A stretch of DNA of 64,000 nucleotides from Ovoidimarina sp963698645 (GCA_963698645.1 CAVORP010000009.1:558001-622000); one strand, 5' to 3'; shown: positions 9,347 to 19,732, counted from the stretch's first letter. The notes: generated by a model from the sequence alone, not told the origin. Made by a program: numbers and translations.

Positions 9347-9596
9347 CTAAGAGGCGGCTCCGCGCTTGGCCGGGGTAACCTCCATGCGAAACCCCTCCAA
9401 CAGATCACGGACTGCAATGCGATCCGGCACTCTGCGATCTGCGCTCAGAGGCGGCTCTTCCATTTCCGCATCAGTCTGCCGCGCCGAACGTTCTGCGTTC
9501 TCTTTGTGGTGAAGGATTTGGTTCTTGGGACCTGTCCCTTTATGCGGACCTGCGCCTGCCACGTACCATTACGATTCCTGAGTGCGGCTATGTCAT
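9347..9596 (-). pseudogene. integrase (tyrosine recombinase) N-terminal remnant
   Basis: A strong Shine-Dalgarno (AGGAGG, 9601-9606) precedes ATG 9596. The readable product (ALRNRNGTWQAQVRIKGQ, VPRTKSFTT, NAERSARQTDAEMEE, EVTPAKRGA) matches the N-terminal arm-binding part of phage-type integrases. Two single bases appear to be missing (near 9592 and in an A-run near 9504). A stop then follows at 9347 and no catalytic domain (R...HxxR...Y) can be found further on. It begins about 100 bases from the 3' end of tRNA-Arg, the usual place of an island integrase. The missing catalytic part makes it a true remnant even if the small indels are errors. Confidence 0.65.
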
Positions 9597-9660
9597 TGCA
9601 CCTCCTGGTATGACCAGAGCGTGACAAGCTGCATTTCAGAGGATTCTCGCAGCGGCGCAT

Positions 9661-9678
9661 CAACGGTACAAACCGTTG
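9661..9678. terminator. inverted repeat downstream of tRNA-Arg
   Basis: CAACGGT-ACAA-ACCGTTG forms a perfect 7-bp stem with a 4-base loop, 20 bases past the 3' end of tRNA-Arg. It may end tRNA transcription or be part of an attachment site. No T-run follows on the minus strand. Confidence 0.35.
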
Positions 9679-9697
9679 TAAACTAGGGGCTTATCGG

Positions 9698-9774
<77 letters not shown>

Positions 9775-9815
9775 CTGACGCTCCTATAACGGCCCTGCCC
9801 TGCCCCCGCAAGCGT

Positions 9816-11037
9816 TCAGGCAAAGAGCTCGTGGGCCAGTTCCAGCGCGTCGATCAGCACATCCACTTCCTCGGTCGTGTTGTAGAGCCCGAACGACGCC
9901 CGGCAGGTTGCGGTCACGCCCATATGCGCCATCAGCGGCCCCGCGCAATGCTGGCCGGCGCGTACTGCGACGCCCTTCTTGTCGAGAATGGTCGAGATAT
10001 CATGTGCATGGGCCGCGCCATCGAGGGTGAACGAAAATATCGCCGCCTTCTCCGCGCTCGTCCCCTGCACGTTCAACCAGTTCAGCCCGTCCAACCGGTC
10101 GCGCGCATAGTCCCGCAGGACCCGCTCATGGGCCGCGATGTTCTCCATCCCGAGGCCCATCATGTAATCCAGCGCCACGCCAAGACCGATCTGCTGGACG
10201 ATGCCCGGTGTTCCGGCCTCGAACTTCATCGGCGGATCGTTGTAGATCACCTGATCCTTGTGGACCTCACGGATCATGTCGCCACCGCCCATGAAGGGCC
10301 GCATCTCCGCCATTCGGTCCTTGCGGATATAGATCGCACCCGACCCCGAGGGGCCGTAAAGCTTGTGTCCGGTGATCGCATAGAAATCCGCGCCCAGATC
10401 CTGCACGTCCACTGGCATGTGCACGGCGGCCTGACTGCCATCCACCAGCACCGCCACGCCCCGCGCGCGGGCCGCCGCGATGATCGGCTTCACATCCACC
10501 ACCGTGCCCAGCACGTTCGACAGATGGGTGATCGCCACCAGCTTGGTCCGCGGGCCGATCGCATCGATCACCTTCTGCGGGTCAAGATCGCCGCGGCTGT
10601 CCACATCGACCCATTTCAGCACAACCCCCTGCCGCTCGCGCAGGAAATGCCAGGGCACGATATTGGCGTGATGCTCCATCACCGACAGGACGATCTCGTC
10701 GCCCGCCTCCATCCGCGGCATGGCCCAGCCATAGGCGACCGTGTTGATCCCCTCGGTGGTCCCCGAATTCATCACGATCTCGTCTTCCGAGCCGGCATTC
10801 AGGAACCGCGCGATCGTGCCGCGCACGCCTTCGTATTTCTCGGTGGCAAGGTTGGAAAGGTAATGCAGGCCCCTGTGAACATTGGAATATTCCTCGGCAT
10901 AGGCGCGCGTGATCGCATCGATCACCACCTGCGGCTTCTGGGCCGAGGCACCGTTGTCGAGATAGACCAGGGGCTTGCCGTTCACCTGCCGTGACAGGAT
11001 CGGAAAATCCGCGTCTGACCGCTTCGATATCAAACAT
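9816..11037 (-). CDS. sufS: group II cysteine desulfurase SufS, one frameshift near the start
   Basis: PLP enzyme that takes sulfur from L-cysteine for the SufBCD scaffold. The body is intact: DFPILSRQVNGKPLVYLDNG, the PLP-lysine motif ITGHKLYGPSG, and the catalytic-cysteine motif VRAGQHCAGPLM. ATG 11037 (MFDIEAVR) shares its A with the TGA of the upstream gene, a tight coupling, but the frame shifts at about 11015. Removing one C (AGACGCG) joins EAVR to ADFPIL as in other SufS proteins, giving 406 residues. A TTG at 11033 in the downstream frame is a poor alternative. Last gene of the suf operon. Confidence 0.92.
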
Positions 11038-11645
11038 CAGATGCCCCCCGGCGCGGTGGGCAGTTCGACGCCCAGAAAGACAAGAATCAGCATCAGGCAG
11101 AACGAAATCCCGAAGCCCGACACGAGGATCATCACGAAAACCTGCGCCAGCGAGGTGAAGCCGTGGATCACCGCCACGAAATGCGTCAGCAACCAGAAGA
11201 ACAGACCCAGCGCCGCGATTCCCACCAGCCCGGCAAGGGGCGGCATGATCACGAGCGTCAGGGTCTGAACGACCTGGATCACCACCATGATGAATTGCAG
11301 CCACGACATCAGCAGCAGCGATTCCTCGAAACTGCCGGTCCCGCCCATGCCCCGCCCGATGCGGTGTACCGCGACGACCATCACCAGAAGGATGATGAGC
11401 TGAAGCCCACCGGCCATGATCGGATTGGACAGAAGCCCCGTGATGTCCATCGTATCGCCCACGGTCGCCATCGCGATCAGCGCCGTGACCTCTGCCAGAA
11501 TGACCGACAGGACCACGACCAGCCCCATGATCAGCCAAAGCGCATCCCGCGGAACACCCAGCGCAAGCACCTCTTCCGCCCCCTCGCGCGGATTGCGCAG
11601 GGACCGGCCGACCATCATCAGCAACTGGTTCAATGAGGGCATCAT
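11037..11645 (-). CDS. YIP1-family-like membrane protein
   Basis: About 202 residues from ATG 11645 (MMPSLNQLLMMVGRSL), overlapping the stop of the upstream gene (ATGA) and coupled at its own stop to sufS. It has five or six membrane helices (LIMGLVVVLSVILAEVTALI, LQLIILLVMVVAVHRI, VFVMILVSGFGISFCLMLIL). The layout fits bacterial YIP1-domain proteins. Its place inside the suf operon is common in Rhodobacterales, but no role in Fe-S assembly is known. Confidence 0.7.
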   Translation of the reverse strand: MMPSLNQLLMMVGRSLRNPREGAEEVLALGVPRDALWLIMGLVVVLSVILAEVTALIAMATVGDTMDITGLLSNPIMAGGLQLIILLVMVVAVHRIGRGMGGTGSFEESLLLMSWLQFIMVVIQVVQTLTLVIMPPLAGLVGIAALGLFFWLLTHFVAVIHGFTSLAQVFVMILVSGFGISFCLMLILVFLGVELPTAPGGI

Positions 11646-12136
11646 ACCGCGTCGTCCGCCTTTTCGATCTGCCACAGTCCTGCGCCCCAAAACACGACAA
11701 ATGCAAGGCCCGCAACCACCGTGGTCAGCACGGCGGCGGGACCTGGCCCAATGAACCCCATCACAAGCCCGTTCAGAAGCCACAGGGGCGTGGCCGCCAG
11801 AAGCGCCCAGAACAGCGCCAGCCGCGCCGCGAACCACGTGCCCTTGCCCCCGAACAGCCGGATCACAAGATGCGGCAGCGGCGCGAGGATGTAAAAGGCC
11901 AGTGGCATCATGAAGACCCAGACGATAAGCGCCCCGCTCAGCCGCGCCTGAAGCGGGATCGTCGGGTCCTCGAAGGCCAGCCGCGACAGGACCGGCCATT
12001 GCGCCACGAACATCAGCGCGCATCCCGCCATCAGGATCGCCAGCCCATGGGCTTCGGTGGCGCCGCCACGAAGCCGGTCACGCACCACGCGACCGGGCCC
12101 GCGATAGGTCCGCGCAATATCCCGGGTGACGCTCAC
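11642..12136 (-). CDS. membrane protein, YIP1-like, in suf operon
   Basis: A 164-residue product from ATG 12136 with about four helices (GLAILMAGCALMFVAQW, LIVWVFMMPLAFYILAPL, FAARLALFWALLAATPLWLL, LTTVVAGLAFVVFWGAGLW). It ends where the next membrane gene begins (ATGA overlap) and starts three bases after sufD. It looks like a partner or paralogue of the following gene; the two could form one membrane unit. Confidence 0.65.
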   Translation of the reverse strand: MSVTRDIARTYRGPGRVVRDRLRGGATEAHGLAILMAGCALMFVAQWPVLSRLAFEDPTIPLQARLSGALIVWVFMMPLAFYILAPLPHLVIRLFGGKGTWFAARLALFWALLAATPLWLLNGLVMGFIGPGPAAVLTTVVAGLAFVVFWGAGLWQIEKADDAV

Positions 12137-12139
12137 GGC

Positions 12140-13426
12140 TTACCGGTGGCGCTCAAGCCAGCCCTCAAGCCGGCTCATGACCTCGGTCGCGATTTCCTTG
12201 TCCTCGATCTCGTCGATCGCCTCGGCCACGAAGGCCAGCGTCAACAGGTCCTGCGCCTGCGACTTCGGCACGCCGCGGGCTCGCAGATAGAACAACGCGG
12301 TCTCGTCGATCGCCCCGGATGTCGAACCATGGGAACAGGCCACGTCATCGGCATAGATCTCAAGCTCGGGCTTTGCGAGAAACTGGCTGTCCTCGTCCAG
12401 AAGAAGCGCCTGGCTGATCTGGTAGCCATCGGTCTTCTGGGCACCGGGTTTGACCAGGATCTTGCCCTGAAAGACGCCGACCGCGCCATTCCGCAGCACT
12501 TTCTTGAACACCTGGCGGCTTTCGCAATTCACCGCGTCATGGGTGACGAACACCGTGTCATCATGAAGGAAATCGCCATCTCCCAGCGCAGCCCCGGCCA
12601 CATGCACGGTCGCATCGTCGCCGACGATCTCGATGAACTGCTCGTTCCGGGTCAGCACCCCGTTCGCCGTCAGGGTAAAGCTCTTGTACGTGCTGTTCTC
12701 GCCCACGCGGGCGAACATGTGGGTCATCGCCCGGCGCTCGTGATCGCGTCCCTGCGCCCGAATATGGTGAAACGCACCGCCATCGGCCACGTCGACCTCC
12801 ATGCACTTGTTGAACCGCGCCGCTGCCGGGCCGTTCTCCAGCACCGTCAGTTCCGCACCTTCCTCGATGCGGATGACGTGATGCAGCGTCGCGTCAGACC
12901 GCGTGTCGCGGTGCAGATAGACCAGCGATACCGGCTTTTCCGCCTTCCCCGTCACCCGGATCAGAACACCATCCGTCGCCGTTGCGGTGTTCAGGGCGGC
13001 AAACGGGCGCTCGACCGGGTCCTGACCGCGCGCTTCGAGCGTGCCGTAAAGATCCCGCGCCCAATGGATATCGGTGGCCGATGCATCGGCCAGCCGGTCG
13101 ATCTCCACACCCGCCATCGTCAGGTCGTCCGAGGCCTCCGCGTCGAACACCCCGTCCACGAAAACGATCTTGAGCCGCGCGATCCCGTCATAGAGCGGCG
13201 CATAGTCGCTGCTGACAAAGACCGCGGCTTCCGGCGCCACGGGCGCGTTCAGATCGGCGGGATTGGTAAACCGCCAGTATTCGTCACGCCGCCCCGGCAG
13301 GCCCATGGCCCGCAGCCGCGCCAGCGCATCGGTGCGCGCGGCCCGCGCCCATGTGGCCCCCGCGGGCACGTCCAGCGCCGCCAGACGGGCCTCGGTCGCG
13401 TCCAGTTTTGCCTGCGGTAAGGCCAT
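12140..13426 (-). CDS. sufD: Fe-S cluster scaffold subunit SufD
   Basis: The 428-residue product starts at ATG 13426, overlapping the sufC stop (ATGA); a GTG one codon earlier is also possible. It has the right-handed beta-helix core of the SufB/D family (EGAELTVLENGPAAARFN, GGAFHHIRAQGRDHERRAM) and the conserved C-terminal region ADDVACSHGSTSGAIDE with the histidine used at the SufB-SufD interface. It forms SufBC2D with SufB and SufC. Confidence 0.95.
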   Translation of the reverse strand: MALPQAKLDATEARLAALDVPAGATWARAARTDALARLRAMGLPGRRDEYWRFTNPADLNAPVAPEAAVFVSSDYAPLYDGIARLKIVFVDGVFDAEASDDLTMAGVEIDRLADASATDIHWARDLYGTLEARGQDPVERPFAALNTATATDGVLIRVTGKAEKPVSLVYLHRDTRSDATLHHVIRIEEGAELTVLENGPAAARFNKCMEVDVADGGAFHHIRAQGRDHERRAMTHMFARVGENSTYKSFTLTANGVLTRNEQFIEIVGDDATVHVAGAALGDGDFLHDDTVFVTHDAVNCESRQVFKKVLRNGAVGVFQGKILVKPGAQKTDGYQISQALLLDEDSQFLAKPELEIYADDVACSHGSTSGAIDETALFYLRARGVPKSQAQDLLTLAFVAEAIDEIEDKEIATEVMSRLEGWLERHR

Positions 13427-14181
13427 CACGCCACCTCCGCAAGAATATCGGCATAGCCGTTATGCTCGACTTCCAGCGCCAGTTCCGGCCCGCCTGTCTT
13501 CACGATCCGGCCATCGGCCATGATATGTACGACATCGGGTTTGATATGGTCCAGAAGCCTCTGATAATGCGTGATAACAAGGAAACCCCGCCCCGCATCG
13601 CGCAGCGCGTTCACGCCATCTGCCACCAGCTTCATCGCATCCACGTCCAGACCGCTGTCGGTCTCGTCCAGAATGCACATCCTGGGCTCAAGCATCGCCA
13701 TCTGCAGGATCTCGTTCCGCTTCTTCTCGCCGCCCGAAAAGCCCACGTTGACGGGCCGCTTCAGCATATCGGCATCGATCTTAAGATCCTTCGCCCGCGC
13801 CCTGATTTCCTTAAGAAAATCCGCCGCGCTGATCTCCTCTTCGCCGCGCGCCTTGCGCTGCGCATTCACCGCGGTCCGCAGGAAGGTCATGTTGCCCACA
13901 CCGGGGATTTCCACGGGGTACTGGAACGCAAGGAAAAGGCCCGCTGCCGCGCGCTCTTCCGGCTCCATCTCCAGAATATCCTCACCGGCAAGGGTCGCCG
14001 ACCCTTCGGTCACCACATAGCCGTCACGGCCCGCAAGCACATAGGACAGGGTCGATTTGCCCGACCCGTTCGGCCCCATGATCGCGTGCACCTTCCCCGC
14101 CTCGACCTCAAGGTCGACGCCCTTCAGGATTTGCTTGTCCTCTTCCTCAAGCGATACGTGCAGATTCTTGATGCTCAGCAT
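13426..14181 (-). CDS. sufC: Suf system ATPase SufC
   Basis: A 251-residue ABC-type ATPase from ATG 14181. Walker A is GPNGSGKSTLSYVLAG (about residue 36), the Q-loop lies in AFQYPVEIPGVG, the signature is FSGGEKKRNEI, Walker B is MCILDETDSGLDVDA and the switch histidine is in ITHYQRLL. It powers SufB-SufD during Fe-S cluster assembly. It overlaps sufD by four bases. Confidence 0.97.
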   Translation of the reverse strand: MLSIKNLHVSLEEEDKQILKGVDLEVEAGKVHAIMGPNGSGKSTLSYVLAGRDGYVVTEGSATLAGEDILEMEPEERAAAGLFLAFQYPVEIPGVGNMTFLRTAVNAQRKARGEEEISAADFLKEIRARAKDLKIDADMLKRPVNVGFSGGEKKRNEILQMAMLEPRMCILDETDSGLDVDAMKLVADGVNALRDAGRGFLVITHYQRLLDHIKPDVVHIMADGRIVKTGGPELALEVEHNGYADILAEVA

Positions 14182-14264
14182 TTGGTCCTCTTTTCAGACA
14201 TGACGAAACGGGGCGCCCGCCGCAAAGCGGGGCCCCGAAATCAGGGAATGGATTTTGGTTGGGT

Positions 14265-14804
14265 TTAGGTGCCGAAGGCCTCGTCCAGCGCGGCCAGCGC
14301 ATTCGGCATTGATTTCATGTCCGCCACGTAGTCCGGCGAAAACACAGCAGCAAAGGCGTCGGGCGCATAGTCCACCATCACGGTCTCGCCCAGCATCACG
14401 GCCAGAAAGCCCGACACAAGCGCCACGCAGCGCAGGCCGTGACCCATCCGGAACGACCATGCCAGAAGCGTCGCCAGAACGGCGGCGATCGCCCAATCGG
14501 CGGACACCGCGAACAGGTCGGCATATTGCGGCGGCACCATCTCGGGCTGGGCCTGCATGTGGTAGGATCCCGCGCGACCGGCCAGCATCGACACCGCGCC
14601 AAGCACTGCCGCGAACGGCAAAAGGATCAGTTCTTTCAGGAAACTCACGCGGGGCTTCCTGCTTTTCTTGGGCTGACTGTACTGAATTCCGCCCGCCTCT
14701 GCGGGACCGGCATAGATGGTCCCAACGGTATTCGGGCCACCCTTCTGAATTCGTTGAATGCGATCGATAAAGTCTCTGCGCTGCACTTCCGCTATCTGGG
14801 CCAT
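14265..14804 (-). CDS. hypothetical membrane protein in suf region
   Basis: A 179-residue product starting at ATG 14804. A hydrophilic N-terminus (AQIAEVQRRDFIDRIQRIQK) precedes four hydrophobic segments (ILLPFAAVLGAVSMLAGRAG, WAIAAVLATLLAWSF, GLRCVALVSGFLAVMLGETV). The C-terminus is acidic. It lies between sufC and the ybjQ-like gene, on the operon strand. No family recognised; it may simply travel with suf in this lineage. Confidence 0.6.
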   Translation of the reverse strand: MAQIAEVQRRDFIDRIQRIQKGGPNTVGTIYAGPAEAGGIQYSQPKKSRKPRVSFLKELILLPFAAVLGAVSMLAGRAGSYHMQAQPEMVPPQYADLFAVSADWAIAAVLATLLAWSFRMGHGLRCVALVSGFLAVMLGETVMVDYAPDAFAAVFSPDYVADMKSMPNALAALDEAFGT

Positions 14805-15005
14805 GCGTCAAATCCCCGTTTCCAAAGCGGGATTTTGATGACACCGCAGTTTGTCGAAACAAAGGCAGAGAAATGGAGTTTTCCGAACCAATCCGGTGAT
14901 TTCGGCGCAAGAACTCGCGCATAGGCGAAATAAGAACGCCCAAAGGCGAACCATTCCAATCGCTTGCCCCATGACGGGCCCTGATCCCTGACGCCATGCT
15001 CATTT

Positions 15006-15317
15006 TCAGGCCACAGTCACTGCCGTGCCGGAGGCCGACACCATGAGCATGTTGTTGATCACCTCGTAATCAAGATCCACGCCCACCACGGCATTCGCGC
15101 CTTTCTCGGCCGCCCGATCCTCTAGCTCGTTGAGCGCGATGGTCCGCGCCTTGCCAAGCTCTTCCTCATAGGCCCCGGACCGCCCGCCCAGGATATCGGT
15201 GATGCCCGCAAACAGATCGCGGATCACATTCGCCCCCAGAATGGCCTCGCCCACGACGATCCCGTGGTATTCCCGGATTTTCATGCCCTCGATGGACGGG
15301 GTGGTCGTCACAATCAT
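15006..15317 (-). CDS. YbjQ/UPF0145-family protein
   Basis: A 103-residue product with the UPF0145 (DUF74) pattern: REYHGIVVGEAILGANVIRD, then ELEDRAAEKGANAVVGVDLD. The family forms pentameric assemblies of unknown function, sometimes called heavy-metal-binding from structure. It overlaps the upstream membrane gene by four bases. Confidence 0.85.
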   Translation of the reverse strand: MIVTTTPSIEGMKIREYHGIVVGEAILGANVIRDLFAGITDILGGRSGAYEEELGKARTIALNELEDRAAEKGANAVVGVDLDYEVINNMLMVSASGTAVTVA

Positions 15318-15520
15318 TCCGATCCCTCACTGGTCTTGTCGCGTTCACGCCAACGCCCGAGGACGGTCTGCGCGAACAGACTGCCCAGAAACCCGCTGGC
15401 AAAGCTGATCCCGATCACCTGATTGCGCATCAGCATCTCGGTCGCATAGTCGATGAACAGGGCGAACCCGGAGCAGAAGATGCCGGTGAGGACGGCGGTC
15501 AGAAGGATCGGCCGCAACAT
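15314..15520 (-). CDS. small membrane protein
   Basis: A 68-residue product from ATG 15520 (MLRPILLTAVLTGIFCSGFA). Two helices (the N-terminal one and IGISFASGFLGSLFAQTVLG) flank a polar loop. The start lies one base after the preceding stop and the end overlaps the ybjQ-like gene, so it is co-translated with both. A longer upstream start would add an unrelated basic tail. Function unknown. Confidence 0.6.
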   Translation of the reverse strand: MLRPILLTAVLTGIFCSGFALFIDYATEMLMRNQVIGISFASGFLGSLFAQTVLGRWRERDKTSEGSE

Positions 15521-15521
15521 C

Positions 15522-15734
15522 CTAGACCCCGTGATCCCTGCGCCAAATGTACCTAATTGCTGCCGGCAGCGCCACGAACGAAGTCGCCAGAAACCCGGCC
15601 GAGACGACATCCGGACGCACGCTCACGGCATCGTCGGCGAATGCGCCGACGCACCCGGCCCCGAACGACGGAAGCAGCAGCTTCAATCGGGACGGCAGGT
15701 CGTGCCTTGCCTCGCGTAAGCCCCGGCGCGTCAT
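15522..15734 (-). CDS. small membrane protein
   Basis: A 70-residue product from ATG 15734 (MTRRGLREARHDLPSRLK), one base after the sufB stop. It has two hydrophobic segments (LLLPSFGAGCVGAFADD and AGFLATSFVALPAAIRYI). It is the first of three short membrane/UPF genes between sufB and the gene before sufC. No family recognised. Confidence 0.5.
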   Translation of the reverse strand: MTRRGLREARHDLPSRLKLLLPSFGAGCVGAFADDAVSVRPDVVSAGFLATSFVALPAAIRYIWRRDHGV

Positions 15735-15735
15735 G

Positions 15736-17256
<1,521 letters not shown>

Positions 17257-17273
17257 CGCATTCGTTCCTTTCT

Positions 17274-18341
17274 TCACGCCGCCTTGTCGCGGTGTTTCCT
17301 CCACTGCCGCAGCCATGCCTCGGCAAACCGCAATATCTCGTCTTCGGTGGTCGTGGGCCCCATCGAGACCCGGACAGCACTGCCCGCCACCTGATCGTCA
17401 AACCCCATGGACTGCAGAACGCGGCTCGATTTCACCTTGCCGCTCGAACAGGCCGAGCCGGCGGAAATGGCAAAGCCGGCAAGGTCCATCTGCATGACCT
17501 GGGTCTCCCCTTTCCAACCCGGCACTGCAAAGCAGGACGTGTTCGGAACCCTCGGACGATCAATCCCTACAAAAATAGTCTCTTTTGCGTCAGAGGCCAG
17601 AGTTGTTTCTAGAATATTTCTAAGTTTCTGCACATCATCCCAGCATCCGGCCGCAAGTTCGGCCATCGCAGCCTCCGCCGCCGCCCCGAAACCGGCGATT
17701 CCAACGACATTCTCCGTCCCCGACCGGCGCCCCATTTCCTGTCCGCCGCCCCGCTGCAACGCCTCGATATCCAAACCGTCCCGCAGAATCAGCGCGCCCA
17801 CGCCCTTGGGCCCGCCCAGTTTGTGCGCGCTCAAGATCGCCATATCCGCACCCGACCACGCAAAAGACCATGGGATTCGGCCCACCGCCTGCGTCGCGTC
17901 CAGAAGAAGCGACCCCGCCCGCCGCGCCCCATAGGGCCAAAGACCGTCCACCCGCTCGGGCGGTTCGGTGATGATACCGGTTTCCGAATTCACCAGCCCC
18001 ATCGCCAGCGTATTGGGCCCCGTCTCGCCGAGGGTCAGATCGAAATGCGCCCAAAGCGCGTCATGGGCCGTGGGCTCGACACAAACACCGCCGTGCCGCG
18101 CCGCAGCGGCCAGAACGCCGGCCGCCTCGGTCGCCCCGCTGGTGAACATCACCTCGACGGGCTTGCATCCCACCGCCGCCGCAACCTGCGCCCGCGCCCG
18201 CTCCACCAGCGCCTTGGCCGCGCGCCCCTCGGCATGCACGCTGGACGGATTGCCCACCACATCCATCGCCGCCACCATCGCCGCCCGGGCCTCGGGCCGC
18301 AGTGGCGCTGTGGCATTCCAGTCCAGATAGACCCGCGACAT
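17274..18341 (-). CDS. group I (IscS/NifS-like) cysteine desulfurase
   Basis: The 355-residue product starts at ATG 18341 (MSRVYLDWNATAPLRPEA) after GAGAAG; a longer frame would read through an intergenic hairpin. PLP motifs are clear: TSGATEAAG, LLDATQAVGRIPW, the lysine motif LSAHKLGGPKGVGAL and the flexible catalytic-cysteine loop SAGSACSSGKVKSS. It is shorter than IscS (about 404). It lies between iscR and sufB, so this cluster has two desulfurases of different groups; in Rhodobacterales this is the usual arrangement. Confidence 0.93.
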   Translation of the reverse strand: MSRVYLDWNATAPLRPEARAAMVAAMDVVGNPSSVHAEGRAAKALVERARAQVAAAVGCKPVEVMFTSGATEAAGVLAAAARHGGVCVEPTAHDALWAHFDLTLGETGPNTLAMGLVNSETGIITEPPERVDGLWPYGARRAGSLLLDATQAVGRIPWSFAWSGADMAILSAHKLGGPKGVGALILRDGLDIEALQRGGGQEMGRRSGTENVVGIAGFGAAAEAAMAELAAGCWDDVQKLRNILETTLASDAKETIFVGIDRPRVPNTSCFAVPGWKGETQVMQMDLAGFAISAGSACSSGKVKSSRVLQSMGFDDQVAGSAVRVSMGPTTTEDEILRFAEAWLRQWRKHRDKAA

Positions 18342-18348
18342 CAGCGCG

Positions 18349-18375
18349 TCTTCTCTTTCGAAATATCCTCGGGGG
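18349..18375 (-). repeat. dispersed intergenic element, copy 1
   Basis: TCTTCTCTTTCGAAATATCC followed by a G/C-rich tail. It resembles three other copies in the window (25449-25475 inverted, 25586-25615, 42020-42050), differing mainly at TTTCG versus TTTCC. It sits in the gap between iscR and the cysteine desulfurase gene. Confidence 0.65.
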
Positions 18376-18376
18376 T

Positions 18377-18397
18377 TCGGGGGCAGACAGCCCCCGA
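18377..18397. terminator. hairpin between iscR and the cysteine desulfurase gene
   Basis: TCGGGGGC-AGACA-GCCCCCGA is a perfect 8-bp stem. It lies within the iscR to desulfurase transcription unit and lacks a T-run, so partial termination or mRNA processing that separates iscR level from the suf genes is more likely than full termination. Confidence 0.5.
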
Positions 18398-18453
18398 CCG
18401 GCACGCAGTGCCAGAAAGCGTGCGCCAGAGGCGCTCGATCAGGACAGTCCCGC

Positions 18454-18915
18454 TCACGCCTCGTCCACCACCGTGAACAGGTTCGGCACCGCCGGACAGG
18501 GCATCAGGTCATTGCCCACCACATCCGACAGCCGGGTCTGGTGCAAAAAGACATAGACATGGGCACTCAGGCCCTCCCACAGGCGATTGGTCATGCTCTG
18601 CGCCCGGGTCCCCGACACCGCGCCCGAGGCCCCGGCCCCGGTATGCATCGCGCTCACCGTCTCGTCCACCGCGCCCAGAATGTCCGACACGCGGATTTCC
18701 GAGGCGGGCCTCGCCAGGGAATAGCCCCCGCCGGGGCCGCGCGCACTTTCCACCAGCCCCGCCCGGCGCAGCTTGACGAACAGCTGCTCCAGATAGGGCA
18801 GGCTGATATCCTGCCGCTTCGACAATTCCGACAGCGAAACGAGCGTACCTGCGGGCGCCTGGGCCAGATCGGTCAGCGCCACCATCGCATAGCGCCCCTT
18901 GGTGCTAAGTTTCAT
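18454..18915 (-). CDS. iscR: Rrf2-family Fe-S regulator IscR
   Basis: A 153-residue protein from ATG 18915 (MKLSTKGRYAMVALTDLA). The winged-helix part holds LSELSKRQDISLPYLEQLF and RGPGGGYSLARPASEIRV. E. coli IscR uses three cysteines; here only Cys140 (MPCPAVPNLF) is present. Rhodobacter sphaeroides IscR is known to bind an Fe-S cluster with a single cysteine and to repress Fe-S genes, so this fits the same type. It is the first gene of the minus-strand suf block. Confidence 0.93.
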   Translation of the reverse strand: MKLSTKGRYAMVALTDLAQAPAGTLVSLSELSKRQDISLPYLEQLFVKLRRAGLVESARGPGGGYSLARPASEIRVSDILGAVDETVSAMHTGAGASGAVSGTRAQSMTNRLWEGLSAHVYVFLHQTRLSDVVGNDLMPCPAVPNLFTVVDEA

Positions 18916-18982
18916 TGGCCGGACTCTCCGAAGACATTGACGTGGCCGCGCTGGCACCTTAGGTGCTTAACGCCCGAAACGA

Positions 18983-19015
18983 TTGGCCATACGGCCAAAG
19001 TTAGAATTATTCTAA
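18983..19015. promoter_or_regulatory. two palindromes in the iscR/hydrolase divergent promoter; one Irr-like
   Basis: TTAGAATTATTCTAA (19001-19015) has TTAGAA and TTCTAA half-sites, like the iron-control (ICE/Irr) boxes of alphaproteobacteria. Directly beside it TTGGCCATACGGCCAA (18983-18998) is a second near-perfect palindrome that I cannot assign. They lie 68-100 bases upstream of iscR. Iron-dependent control of the suf operon by Irr is known in this group; the assignment here is by motif only. Confidence 0.65.
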
Positions 19016-19078
19016 AGACCCTGACGAAAGTCGTCAAGATTTCCCGGGCCGGGTCAAGAAGGAAAGACTGGGACCGCA

Positions 19079-19732
19079 ATGCCCGAGGTAATTTTTCCCG
19101 GCCCGGAAGGGCGTCTGGAAGGCCGCTATCATCCGCAGAAGACTCGGGATGCGCCGATCGCGATCATCCTGCATCCGCATCCGCAATTCGGCGGAACGAT
19201 GAACAATCGTGTCGTCTACAACCTGCACTACGCCTTTCACCAGATGGGCTTCACGGTGCTGCGCTTCAATTTTCGGGGCGTCGGCCGCAGCCAGGGCGAA
19301 TACGATCAGGGCATCGGCGAACTCAGCGACGCCGCCTCGGCGCTCGACTATCTCCAGTCGATGAACCAGAACGCGAAACACTGCTGGGTCGCGGGCTTTT
19401 CGTTCGGCGCGTGGATCGGCATGCAGCTTTTGATGCGCCGGCCCGAGATCACCGGCTTCATCTCGGTCTCGCCGCCCGCCAACATGTACGACTTCTCCTT
19501 CCTTGCCCCCTGCCCGTCCTCGGGTCTGGTGATCAACGGCACCGCCGACCGCGTGGCCCCGCCCCGCGACACGCGCACGCTGGTGGACAAGCTGCACGAG
19601 CAGAAGGGCATCACCATCACCCATACCGAGATCGAGGGCGCGGGCCACTTCTTCGAAGACCCTCATATGGAAGAGATGATCGGCAACGTGACCGGCTATG
19701 TCGAACGGCGGTTGACCGAAACCTCGCGCTGA
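19079..19732 (+). CDS. alpha/beta hydrolase
   Basis: A 217-residue protein from ATG 19079 (MPEVIFPGPEGRLEGRYH). The oxyanion region is LHPHPQFGGTMNN, the nucleophile elbow GFSFGAWIG holds the serine, the acid is probably in NGTADRVAPP and the histidine in GAGHFFEDPH. This subgroup (an HPHP motif in place of HGxG) is widespread and its substrate unknown. It is transcribed away from iscR and overlaps the next gene by one base. Confidence 0.85.
   Translation: MPEVIFPGPEGRLEGRYHPQKTRDAPIAIILHPHPQFGGTMNNRVVYNLHYAFHQMGFTVLRFNFRGVGRSQGEYDQGIGELSDAASALDYLQSMNQNAKHCWVAGFSFGAWIGMQLLMRRPEITGFISVSPPANMYDFSFLAPCPSSGLVINGTADRVAPPRDTRTLVDKLHEQKGITITHTEIEGAGHFFEDPHMEEMIGNVTGYVERRLTETSR

Noticed and set aside
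11633..13420. A 595-codon open frame opposite sufD and the membrane genes
   Set aside because: Composition (Arg, His, Gln-rich) is that of a shadow frame; the operon on the minus strand is fully explained.
18983..18998. Fnr or NnrR box reading of TTGGCCATACGGCCAA
   Set aside because: The palindrome is 16 bases, two longer than the TTG-N8-CAA spacing of Fnr-type boxes, so I list it only as an unassigned palindrome.
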